Below, piece by piece: positions 1-5,572 of a stretch of 6,788 nt of DNA. Below the pieces are notes generated by a model. It saw only the letters and a program-made list of their open reading frames with translations. It was not told where the DNA came from and ran no database searches. The stretch spans positions 1 to 6,788 of the forward strand of contig JACRND010000029.1 in assembly GCA_016234975.1 (NCBI GenBank), read 5' to 3'. The stretch's first letter is position 1, and every line of letters begins with the position of its first letter. The DNA comes from Nitrosarchaeum sp. GTDB lineage: Archaea; Thermoproteota; Nitrososphaeria; Nitrososphaerales; Nitrosopumilaceae. The translations under genes were made by a program, and so were the position numbers.

Positions 1-141
1 AATCCTCAAAACAAGGATGCAACTGGAAAACCACTTTCTGCATCAATGAAGAGCACAATTGAAAGGCTGAGAACATGGGACAATAGAAGTCAGGTTCATG
101 AGCCTGTTGACAGAAATTTTAGACAGGCATTTAGTGAATTA
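1..141 (+). repeat. Left arm of a perfect 141-bp inverted repeat (TFB linker and first cyclin region)
   Basis: Bases 1-141 match the reverse complement of 5397-5537 without a mismatch; position 142 (A) is the first difference (G in the other copy). Beyond this point the two TFB genes diverge at many silent and coding positions, so the edge is abrupt. The outer edge is the first base of the window. The identity may continue further left, outside view. Confidence 0.97.
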
Positions 142-675
142 AATAGATTAAAAGACAAACTAGCAATTTCTGATGCTGTTATTGAAAAGGCAGCCTACAT
201 TTACAGAAAGGCACTTGATAAAGGTCTTGTCAGAGGGCGTTCAATTTCAGCTTTAATGGCATCTGCACTATATGCAGCTTGTCGTGATACTGAAACTCCA
301 AGAAATCTCAAAGATGTAGAGCAAGCAGCTAATATCAAAAGAAAAGATATTGCAAGATGCTATAGATTACTAATCAAAGAACTAGATCTAAAAATGCCTG
401 TAACTGATTCAATTCAATGTGTTGCAAGAATCGCAAGCAGAATTGGAATTGCAGAGAAAACAAAAAGATATGCAGTCAATGTACTTAAACAGGCACAAGA
501 AAATGAAGTCTCTGCAGGTAAAGATCCAATGGGATTAGCTGCAGCTGCATTATACCTATCTTGCGTCAAAAATGGTGAAGACAAGACACAAAGAGATATC
601 GCAGAAGCAGCTAATGTAACTGAAGTTACAATCAGGAATCGCTACAAGGGACTCAAAGACTCTTTAGATCTTTAA
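1..675 (+). CDS. tfb: Transcription initiation factor B (TFB), 5' end missing
   Basis: This is the core part of an archaeal TFIIB homologue, which binds the TBP-promoter complex and recruits RNA polymerase. The frame is open from base 1, so the ATG at 46 is internal and the gene extends left of the window. By comparison with the second TFB here, about 79 N-terminal residues (zinc ribbon and B-finger) are missing. Numbered from that ATG, the first cyclin repeat contains GRSISALMASALYAACR (64-80). The second contains KDPMGLAAAALYLSC (159-173). A C-terminal helix-turn-helix (TQRDIAEAANVTEVTIRNRY, 181-200) would read the BRE next to the TATA box. I count about 77% identity to the second TFB over 209 residues, yet the first 141 bp are identical in DNA. 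A T-rich tract follows the stop. The family call is very secure; which TFB paralogue it is cannot be told. Confidence 0.95.
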   Translation, partial: NPQNKDATGKPLSASMKSTIERLRTWDNRSQVHEPVDRNFRQAFSELNRLKDKLAISDAVIEKAAYIYRKALDKGLVRGRSISALMASALYAACRDTETPRNLKDVEQAANIKRKDIARCYRLLIKELDLKMPVTDSIQCVARIASRIGIAEKTKRYAVNVLKQAQENEVSAGKDPMGLAAAALYLSCVKNGEDKTQRDIAEAANVTEVTIRNRYKGLKDSLDL

Positions 676-699
676 TCTTATTTTTCTATTTTCTTTTTA
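676..699 (+). terminator. T-rich terminator after the first TFB
   Basis: Directly after the TAA stop the plus strand runs TCTTATTTTTCTATTTTCTT and on to TTT. Several closely spaced oligo-T runs without a hairpin are the usual archaeal intrinsic termination signal. Confidence 0.6.
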
Positions 700-706
700 T
701 AGTAAA

Positions 707-826
707 TTATGATAACGTGATATCATCTGAGATTCTTCCACGAATTCTATTTTTCTCAGATAACATTCTTCTTTTACACATACTATATTTTCGTACAAAT
801 TTATAGAATTTAAAATATAACCTCAT
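707..826 (-). CDS. Possible small basic protein, 39 aa
   Basis: A minus-strand frame from ATG at 826 to TAA at 707 encodes 39 residues. It starts MRLYFKFYKFVRKYSMCKRR and ends in a charged tail containing SEKNRIRGRISDD. The N-terminal half is rich in aromatic and lysine/arginine residues, giving a strongly basic protein with no recognised domain. It begins 5 nt after the stop of the upstream 30-residue frame, so the two could form a tiny operon. It converges on the first TFB (stop at 675). Internal ATGs at 781 and 766 could be alternative starts; TATA-like sequence lies at 798-805. The amino-acid sequence looks less random than the AT-rich DNA would predict, but the frame is short and has no recognised homologue. 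Confidence 0.4.
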   Translation of the reverse strand: MRLYFKFYKFVRKYSMCKRRMLSEKNRIRGRISDDITLS

Positions 827-831
827 TGTTT

Positions 832-924
832 TTAAGAAAAATAGTTTTTAGGAACAAATCTGTACCGCTTGGCTGACCTGAAGAACGTTACTAGTGTTAC
901 AAAGCCCACTATGAAATAACCCAT
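832..924 (-). CDS. Possible small membrane-associated protein, 30 aa
   Basis: A minus-strand frame from ATG at 924 to TAA at 832 encodes 30 residues: a hydrophobic N-terminus (MGYFIVGFVTLVTFF) followed by a basic tail (RSAKRYRFVPKNYFS). The hydrophobic stretch is short for a full membrane span, so it may be a membrane-peripheral or anchoring peptide. The TATA-like element at 950-955 is centred about 28 nt upstream of the ATG, a fit to a leaderless transcript. The same element can serve the divergent hemerythrin gene. This stretch is locally less AT-rich than the spacer to its left, which favours coding. No family is recognised. Confidence 0.42.
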   Translation of the reverse strand: MGYFIVGFVTLVTFFRSAKRYRFVPKNYFS

Positions 925-949
925 AGAGTAATTGTAAACTCGATACACA

Positions 950-955
950 TTAAAT
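950..955. promoter_or_regulatory. Candidate shared TATA element between small ORF and hemerythrin gene
   Basis: The sequence TTAAAT (ATTTAA on the other strand) lies about 25 nt upstream of TTG 978 on the plus strand. It also lies about 28 nt upstream of ATG 924 on the minus strand. Both distances suit archaeal transcription starting at or next to the start codon, so one core element could support divergent transcription. Confidence 0.5.
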
Positions 956-968
956 CACCATAAACAAT

Positions 969-1520
969 TTGATATTATTGAGTGCAACCAACTCTTTACG
1001 CGAAGATCACAAGCAAATCAAGCGTCTAGAAAAAATAATCATAAAATGCTACAAGGACCTCTATAATGGAAAAGACATACCATTTGGTGACATTGAAAAA
1101 ATAAATCTAATAATTGCAGAATTCCTAGATTCTATTCATTATTCAAGAGAGGAAAACTCGTATTTCCCGTGTGTAGCAAGCTATGATCATCTAAAAAAAG
1201 AGATAAGAAGTTTGATGATAGAGCACGAGTTTTCGCGAAGAATTGCAAAAAATATATCAACACATCTAACACGTTGGAAGAAAGGAGAAGACGCAAGAGA
1301 ACCAGTAGCAAGATTCCTTAGGACATATTCAATTTACCTCATAGACCACATGTCAAAAGAGGAAGAATTCTTTGATAGGGCAGAAAGCGAAGTGTTATCA
1401 AAAGAAGAAGAGATGGAGATGTTTGAGCAGTTCCGTTCTGTTATGGCAATTACAACAAAGATGCAAAATATGATTAAAGAAATAGAGTATCTTGAGCAAC
1501 GTCCTTGGTTTCTAACGTAA
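969..1520 (+). CDS. Hemerythrin HHE-domain protein
   Basis: This predicted soluble four-helix protein has a full set of hemerythrin-like metal ligands. With TTG 969 as residue 1 these are H14 in REDHKQ, H57-x3-E61 in IHYSREE, H86 in IEHE, and H127-x3-E131 in DHMSKEEEFF. Such domains carry a non-haem di-iron centre that binds O2 or NO, or senses redox state or iron. The C-terminal 45 residues form a charged helix without further motifs. No ATG lies near the start. TTG at 969 gives 183 aa; TTG at 978 gives 180 aa and is better placed for a leaderless message from the TATA element at 950-955. APS kinase follows after 33 nt but has its own TATA element. The substrate or signal is unknown. Confidence 0.88.
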   Translation: MILLSATNSLREDHKQIKRLEKIIIKCYKDLYNGKDIPFGDIEKINLIIAEFLDSIHYSREENSYFPCVASYDHLKKEIRSLMIEHEFSRRIAKNISTHLTRWKKGEDAREPVARFLRTYSIYLIDHMSKEEEFFDRAESEVLSKEEEMEMFEQFRSVMAITTKMQNMIKEIEYLEQRPWFLT

Positions 1521-1523
1521 GCT

Positions 1524-1530
1524 CTTTAAG
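1524..1530 (+). promoter_or_regulatory. TATA element of the APS kinase gene
   Basis: CTTTAAG is centred about 27 nt before ATG 1554, placing the transcription start at the ATG. Although the gap to the hemerythrin gene is only 33 nt, the two genes may therefore be transcribed separately. Confidence 0.5.
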
Positions 1531-1553
1531 ACCTATTTGAAAAATTCCAAATC

Positions 1554-2069
1554 ATGAAGCCTTTTGTCTTATGGATGACCGGCCTGCCATGTTCCGGCAA
1601 GACTACGATTGTTAGAGAACTTCAAAAAGACATTCCAAATCTAGCAATGCTTGATGGGGATGAGCTAAGGGAATGGTTTTCACCAAAAGACTTTTCCAAG
1701 GCAGGAAGAGATGAGCACAACAAAAGAGTAGCTCATCTAGCAAAATTGTTACTAAAACATGGAGTCCCGTCTGCAGTATCTCTCGTTTCTCCATACAAGG
1801 AGAACCGAGACAGTGCAAGAGATATTATCAATTCAGGCGACCAGTTTGCTGAATGTTATGTCAAATGCTCAGTTGAAAAATGTGAGCAAAGAGATGTCAA
1901 GGGAATGTATGCTAAGGCAAGAAAAGGTGAGATCAAAGGATTTACAGGAATTGATGATCCATATGAGGCTCCACAGAATCCAGACTTGCTAATTGATACA
2001 GAGAATGAGTCATTAACAGACAGTGCAAAAAAAGTAAAGGAATTTCTTAAGAAAAGAAACCTAATCTAA
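1554..2069 (+). CDS. cysC: Adenylylsulfate kinase (APS kinase)
   Basis: This enzyme phosphorylates adenosine 5'-phosphosulfate at the 3' position with ATP to make PAPS, in cytoplasmic sulfate assimilation. The 171 residues match the normal length of a single-domain enzyme. Walker A is GLPCSGKT (10-17), followed by the DGD motif (34-36). The DFSKAGRDEHNKR stretch (46-58) matches the FSxxxRxxN APS-binding signature. SPYKENR (79-85) and ERD-type ERDVKG-like EQRDVKG (111-117) follow. The late block KARKGEIKGFTGIDDPYEAP (121-140) is diagnostic of CysC rather than other P-loop kinases. ATG 1554 sits at leaderless distance from a TATA element. Its 3' end overlaps the convergent CysQ-like gene by 9 bp, so the two transcripts would be complementary at their ends. 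PAPS made here yields PAP, the expected substrate of that neighbour. Confidence 0.95.
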   Translation: MKPFVLWMTGLPCSGKTTIVRELQKDIPNLAMLDGDELREWFSPKDFSKAGRDEHNKRVAHLAKLLLKHGVPSAVSLVSPYKENRDSARDIINSGDQFAECYVKCSVEKCEQRDVKGMYAKARKGEIKGFTGIDDPYEAPQNPDLLIDTENESLTDSAKKVKEFLKKRNLI

Positions 2070-2849
2070 TCTTTTAAATGCTTTAACTATTTTATCATGA
2101 ATCAATCCATTAGTTACTAAAATTCCATTTTGATGGTTTACTATTTTATTATTATATGTAATGTCATTACCAGACATATCAGTCATTTTTCCACCTGCTT
2201 CAGAAATTAAACAATATGATGCAGCTGAATCCCACTCCTTCATCTTATTTGTTGTAGTAATATATGCATCAGCTTCTCCTGAGCTGATCTTTCCTACTTT
2301 TAGTGAACTACCTATACTAGTAAAATCTTTAATCCCTAATTTTTTAATAAACATTTTTTCTTTTTCTGAAAGATGATGTCTTGAACCAACTGCTTTACAT
2401 TTTGAAAGTTCTGAAACCTTTGTAACTGATATTTCCTCCCACTTGCCTTTTGAAAATCTAAAAGCGCCACACCCTTTCTGTGCTGCAAAAATAGTTTTTT
2501 CTGTAGGCCAACCAATAACACCTATAATTGGCTTTTTATTTTTTATCAATGCAATCATTACAGTAAATTCTCCTGTTTTATCTATAAAATCAGAAGTTCC
2601 ATCAAGAGGATCAACTATCCAAATAATTTCTTCTGATAGTCTCTTTTGATCGTCTTTATCTTCTTCAGATAAAATTTTGTGTTCTGTTTTTGCTAAAATA
2701 GCCTTAATGATCTCATTACTTCTTAGATCAGCTTCTGTAATTGGTGAATCGTCACTTTTTGTGAATGTTTCATATTTGCCTTCATATATCTCTAGAATTG
2801 AATTTCCTGCTTTATAGGCAGCCTCGATAGCCACATCTAATTCTGGCAT
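2061..2849 (-). CDS. cysQ: 3'(2'),5'-bisphosphate nucleotidase / inositol monophosphatase family (CysQ-like)
   Basis: This is a Mg-dependent, Li-sensitive-type phosphatase of the FIG/IMPase superfamily. Next to APS kinase it most likely converts PAP to AMP (or PAPS to APS), removing an inhibitory by-product of sulfur assimilation. Family motifs, numbered from the upstream TTG at 2876, are KSDDSPITEAD (40-50), SEED (70-73), the metal-binding WIVDPLDGTSDF (86-97) and EWDSAA (214-219) with the catalytic Asp. Two starts are possible: TTG 2876 (271 aa) and ATG 2849 (262 aa, MPELDVAIEAAYKAG). I chose ATG 2849 because the family usually begins just before the ELDVAIEAA helix and because a TATA-like ATTATAATT at 2873-2881 lies at leaderless distance. 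Sister families such as inositol or fructose bisphosphatase share these motifs; the neighbour favours PAP. Confidence 0.87.
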   Translation of the reverse strand: MPELDVAIEAAYKAGNSILEIYEGKYETFTKSDDSPITEADLRSNEIIKAILAKTEHKILSEEDKDDQKRLSEEIIWIVDPLDGTSDFIDKTGEFTVMIALIKNKKPIIGVIGWPTEKTIFAAQKGCGAFRFSKGKWEEISVTKVSELSKCKAVGSRHHLSEKEKMFIKKLGIKDFTSIGSSLKVGKISSGEADAYITTTNKMKEWDSAASYCLISEAGGKMTDMSGNDITYNNKIVNHQNGILVTNGLIHDKIVKAFKRLD

Positions 2850-2886
2850 TTTGTCTAAAATTGGAATGTTCCTCAATTATAATTAC

Positions 2887-3096
2887 CTAGGTAGTTAATT
2901 CTGGTTTTAATGTCCAGACGACCCCTAGGACAATAAATGGAATTGACATTATTCCGATAATTGCAAGTATGATGTTAAATTGAGATTCTGATACTTGTGG
3001 ATTATTGACTATCCAAGGTAATGGTAATGTAATGACTATCCAAATTATTCCTAATAAGATAATTAATTTGGCCTTTTTCTTCCTATCTGTCATCAT
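2887..3096 (-). CDS. Small two-helix membrane protein, unknown function
   Basis: The 69-residue protein has a basic cytoplasmic-type N-terminus (MMTDRKKKAK) and two hydrophobic helices at about 11-30 and 40-62. These are separated by a short polar loop (NNPQVSESQF), and the tail is WTLKPELTT. The positive-inside rule puts both ends in the cytoplasm with the loop outside. It has no cysteines or charged residues in the helices that would suggest a catalytic or transport role. It lies between the CysQ-like gene and the dehydrogenase on the same strand, with 38-nt spacers. A TATA-like ATTTAATA at about 3117-3124 is 24 nt upstream of ATG 3096, so it probably has its own promoter. ATG 3093 is an equally possible start. 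No family is recognised. Confidence 0.72.
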   Translation of the reverse strand: MMTDRKKKAKLIILLGIIWIVITLPLPWIVNNPQVSESQFNIILAIIGIMSIPFIVLGVVWTLKPELTT

Positions 3097-3134
3097 TTTC
3101 AGTATTCTTTGAGCAGTATTAAATCCATGTGAAT

Positions 3135-3878
3135 TTACTTGATTGATTCTCCACCATCAACTGCAAGTATTGCCCCTGTAGTCCAGGCAGCATCATCAGA
3201 AGCAAAATACAAAATTGCTTTGGCTACTTCTTCTGGCTGACCAATTCTACCTATAGGGTGTTCATTATTCATAAATTCTCTATCTTTTTCAGTTTTCAAA
3301 AATGGTTTAGTCATATCTGTGTCAACAACACCAGGACAAATACAATTAACTCGAATTTTGTCTTTTGCATATTCTAATGCCCAACATTTTGTAAGAATAA
3401 TTAATCCAGCCTTTGCTGCAGAATATGCATCCGCATTAAATCCCTGATATGCTTTTAATCCCGCATCTGATGAAATATTAACTATTGATCCTGATGTTTT
3501 TTGTAAATGAGGTATTGCCGCTCTTGTAAATCTAAATTGCCCTGTAAGATTTACATCTAAAACATCACTCCATTCAGATTCATCAATTTCATGTAATTGT
3601 TTTATTTTTGGAAAAATTCCAGCATTATTTACTAGAATATCCAATTTACCAAATTTCTCAACAGTTTGTTCTACGACTTTTTTAACATCATTCTCATTTC
3701 TAATGTCAGCTGTTATTCCTACTGTGTTTGAAAGCAGACTAACTGCATTTTCTAATCTCTCTGAATCTTTTGCTGTTATGACTACATTTGCACCATTTTC
3801 AGCAAAAATTTTTGCAGTTGCAAATCCGATACCTCTACTTCCACCAGTTATAATTGCAACTTTTCCAGTCAGCTTCAA
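3135..3878 (-). CDS. Short-chain dehydrogenase/reductase (classical SDR)
   Basis: This NAD(P)-dependent oxidoreductase has a complete Rossmann fold. Numbered from TTG 3890, it has the cofactor motif TGGSRGIG (15-22), a D62 adenine-ring contact, NNAG (88-91), N114, and NISS (138-141) with the catalytic Ser. The active-site pair is YSAAK (Y156, K160), followed by CPG (185-187). The closing segment WTTGAILAVDGGESIK is typical of FabG-like SDRs. There is no clear acidic residue after the glycine motif that fixes NAD over NADP. Start choice: no ATG is available. TTG 3890 gives 251 aa; TTG 3878 gives 247 aa beginning MKLTGKVAIITGG, the usual SDR start, and lies 26 nt from the TATA element at 3901-3908, so I prefer it. 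The substrate cannot be told; glucose/3-oxoacyl-ACP-type names would be guesses. Confidence 0.92.
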   Translation of the reverse strand: MKLTGKVAIITGGSRGIGFATAKIFAENGANVVITAKDSERLENAVSLLSNTVGITADIRNENDVKKVVEQTVEKFGKLDILVNNAGIFPKIKQLHEIDESEWSDVLDVNLTGQFRFTRAAIPHLQKTSGSIVNISSDAGLKAYQGFNADAYSAAKAGLIILTKCWALEYAKDKIRVNCICPGVVDTDMTKPFLKTEKDREFMNNEHPIGRIGQPEEVAKAILYFASDDAAWTTGAILAVDGGESIK

Positions 3879-3900
3879 TATTTTTTTCAATAAATTTCGT

Positions 3901-3908
3901 AATTTATA
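3901..3908 (-). promoter_or_regulatory. TATA element of the dehydrogenase gene
   Basis: On the minus strand this reads TATAAATT, centred about 26 nt upstream of TTG 3878. That is the standard archaeal distance to a leaderless start and supports 3878 over 3890 as the start codon. Confidence 0.6.
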
Positions 3909-4232
3909 GCTCTTTAAACCAACAATGTAAGAATTTATGAGTATTTTTCATATTTGTAGAAATAATTCTTTAATTTGAAAACAATTTCATCATTTCATAT
4001 TTTTTTAAATCATTATTCAAAAACCTAATCTATTTTTCAAAATAAATTCATTATCATCACATCAAATACTAAATCAAAACGTCCTATGACATTATTGTCT
4101 TTCACATCATCTATGTTGAATTTTTTAATTTTTAAATTATTTTGATATGATTTTTACAAATCTATGAGTTAACTAGTAACATAAAATTTTTCATAAATCT
4201 CTATAAAATATTATAATTTTTCATACTAAATG

Positions 4233-4239
4233 TTAAATA
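4233..4239 (+). promoter_or_regulatory. TATA element of the candidate non-coding RNA
   Basis: TTAAATA is centred about 26 nt upstream of position 4262, where the less AT-rich structured segment begins. This supports plus-strand transcription of the RNA. Confidence 0.5.
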
Positions 4240-4260
4240 GTTGTAGTAACTATATTAAAT

Positions 4261-4402
4261 AATGCCGAAGGATATAATTCCTATCGACTGAAGCGGCGTT
4301 ACCCCGCAGAACGAAAAAGGTAATCAGGCGTTTTAACGACCTGACCATGAGAGGAAATCTCTCAGAGTTCTGCAGTAAAGGGGTAAACGCCTTTTAATTT
4401 TT
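4261..4402 (+). ncRNA. Candidate structured non-coding RNA of about 140 nt, unknown family
   Basis: A GC-richer island in AT-rich DNA folds convincingly. Stem P1 pairs GGCGTTACCCC (4295-4305) with GGGGT-A-AACGCC (4380-4391), 11 bp with one bulged A. P2 pairs GCAGAAC (4306-4312) with GTTCTGC (4367-4373); AGTAAA bulges between P1 and P2 on the 3' side. P2 closes a three-way junction. One arm is TCAGG/CCTGA (4324-4328/4340-4344), topped by CGT/ACG. The other is TGAGAG/CTCTCA (4348-4353/4359-4364) with a GAAAT loop. A 5' hairpin AGGA/TCCT lies at 4269-4282. T-runs follow at once (4392-4402) and a TATA element is 26 nt upstream, favouring the plus strand. No reading frame explains the pairing. It does not match tRNA, 5S, SRP, RNase P or TPP riboswitch signatures I know. 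No plus-strand gene lies downstream, so a free RNA is likelier than a riboswitch. Confidence 0.68.
4392..4402 (+). terminator. Oligo-T terminator of the candidate RNA
   Basis: TTTTAATTTTT follows the 3' arm of stem P1 directly. It overlaps the last codons of the convergent gene ending at 4394. Confidence 0.5.
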
Positions 4403-4822
4403 AATAATATCTACTGATACTGAACCTAATTCATTTCCATTTGGGTTAATTTCAATAGATATTACCTGCTGATCTGGAATTGAAATCGCTTTCTGTCCAT
4501 TGTAATCCCATGTATAATATTCTGATATTCCTGTCTGATGCAGAGTTCCTTTCAACTTGAAATTTTCAGTAAAATCATAATCTTTTCCTTTTAATAAAAT
4601 AGTTAGAGATTGAGGACTATCACCATTAGGAACAAATTTAAAAAGATAATCTCCTTTATTCACAGTAAATGTGTTAGAATAAATTCCATTTTTGTATAAA
4701 TCAGAATCTGCCAAAGTAACATGAAAAACTGCATTACTGCTTTTCTTATCAACATGATTAAACGATAATATTATTACAACTATTATTAACACCAAAGGAA
4801 TGATGATAATTTTTTTATTCAT
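4394..4822 (-). CDS. Membrane-anchored extracytoplasmic protein, unknown function
   Basis: The 142-residue protein has a short basic start (MNKK), then a hydrophobic helix (IIIIPLVLIIVVIILSF, 5-21), either an uncleaved anchor or a signal peptide. The remaining ~120 residues are polar and strand-rich, with alternating hydrophobics (FHVTLADSDLY, TFTVNKGDYLFKFVPNG, SVSVDIIKN). This suggests a small beta-sandwich outside the cell. There is no cysteine, lipobox or catalytic motif. A TATA element (TTATAATA, 4843-4850) lies about 25 nt before ATG 4822, within the 40-nt gap after the second TFB. It is thus likely transcribed alone despite sharing the strand. Its stop lies 3 nt from the end of the candidate RNA's P1 stem on the opposite strand. 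No family is recognised. Confidence 0.75.
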   Translation of the reverse strand: MNKKIIIIPLVLIIVVIILSFNHVDKKSSNAVFHVTLADSDLYKNGIYSNTFTVNKGDYLFKFVPNGDSPQSLTILLKGKDYDFTENFKLKGTLHQTGISEYYTWDYNGQKAISIPDQQVISIEINPNGNELGSVSVDIIKN

Positions 4823-4842
4823 TTAAGTTAAATTATCAATTC

Positions 4843-4850
4843 TATTATAA
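4843..4850 (-). promoter_or_regulatory. TATA element of the anchored extracytoplasmic protein gene
   Basis: On the minus strand this reads TTATAATA, about 25 nt upstream of ATG 4822, giving a leaderless transcript. Confidence 0.5.
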
Positions 4851-5396
4851 AAATAAATTTAATTATAACTCTAAAGCTTCTTTTAGACCCTTGTATCTAT
4901 TTCTAATAGTTACTTCTGTAACTCCTGCAGCAACTGCGATATCTTTCTGAGTTTTATTCTCTCCATTTATTACACAAGACAAGTATAATGCAGCTGCAGC
5001 TAATCCCATTGGATCTTTACCTGCAGAAAGTTCAATTTTAGCAGCATGATCTAAAATCTCCACTGCTCTTCTTTTTGTTTTCTCTGATAATTCTGCAATA
5101 CTAGATATTCTTGAGATACATTTGACAGGATTTACAACTGGCATTTTCAGATCTAATTCTCTTAATAATAATCTGTAACATCTTGCAATATCTTTTCTCT
5201 TAATGTTAATTCCATTTGCAACATCTGTTAGTGTTCTTGGAGTTTCAGTATTTCTACATGCAGCATAAAGAGATGCTGCTATAAGACCTGGAATTGAACG
5301 CCCTCTGACAAGCCCTTTGTCAAGTGCTTTTCTGTAAATATAGGCTGTCTTTTCAATAACAGCATCAGATAATGCAAGTTTTGTTTTTAGCCTGTC

Positions 5397-5537
5397 TAAT
5401 TCACTAAATGCCTGTCTAAAATTTCTGTCAACAGGCTCATGAACCTGACTTCTATTGTCCCATGTTCTCAGCCTTTCAATTGTGCTCTTCATTGATGCAG
5501 AAAGTGGTTTTCCAGTTGCATCCTTGTTTTGAGGATT
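5397..5537 (-). repeat. Right arm of the perfect 141-bp inverted repeat
   Basis: Reverse complement of bases 1-141 without mismatch. It spans one unit of the 35-bp duplication plus the start of the TFB core domain. Identity ends sharply at 5396. Confidence 0.97.
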
Positions 5538-5572
5538 AGTGGTTTTCCAGTTGCATCCTTGTTTTGAGGATT
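5503..5572. repeat. Exact 35-bp tandem duplication inside the second TFB
   Basis: Two head-to-tail copies of a 35-bp unit (5503-5537, 5538-5572) are identical. Since 35 is not a multiple of three, the second copy shifts the TFB frame. The same unit occurs once at bases 1-35, the left edge of the window. Confidence 0.98.

Larger units (their letters stand above)
3891..4260. other. AT-rich spacer without a convincing gene
   Basis: About 370 bp of very AT-rich DNA between the divergent dehydrogenase and the candidate RNA. On both strands I find only frames of fewer than 20 codons with low-complexity products. The decamer ATTTTTCATA occurs three times (near 3943, 4187 and 4216); whether it is more than base composition is unclear. 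The dehydrogenase promoter is at the left end and the RNA promoter at the right end. Confidence 0.7.

Noticed and set aside
46..48. ATG 46 as the start of the first TFB
   Set aside because: The frame is open to base 1 and encodes NPQNKDATGKPLSAS, which is conserved TFB linker; the gene starts outside the window.
1612..1992. Frames overlapping the APS kinase gene (minus 1612-1818, plus 1759-1992)
   Set aside because: They lie wholly inside a gene with complete family motifs and have no motif or promoter of their own.
2161..2649. Plus- and minus-strand frames inside the CysQ-like gene
   Set aside because: Shadows of a well-supported gene; no conserved features.
3891..4260. Small ORFs in the AT-rich spacer (e.g. 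a 19-codon frame from ATG 4086)
   Set aside because: All are under 20 codons, low in complexity and lack motifs; expected by chance.
4261..4402. TPP riboswitch, tRNA, RNase P or SRP RNA identity for the structured segment
   Set aside because: Characteristic conserved strings (TPP CUGAGA/thi-box, tRNA T-loop, P4 core, SRP domain IV) are absent or in the wrong order, and no gene follows on the plus strand for a cis riboswitch.
5490..5492. ATG at 5492 as the start of an independent second gene
   Set aside because: It is the internal Met of SASMKST in the intact paralogue; the apparent gene boundary is produced by the 35-bp duplication.
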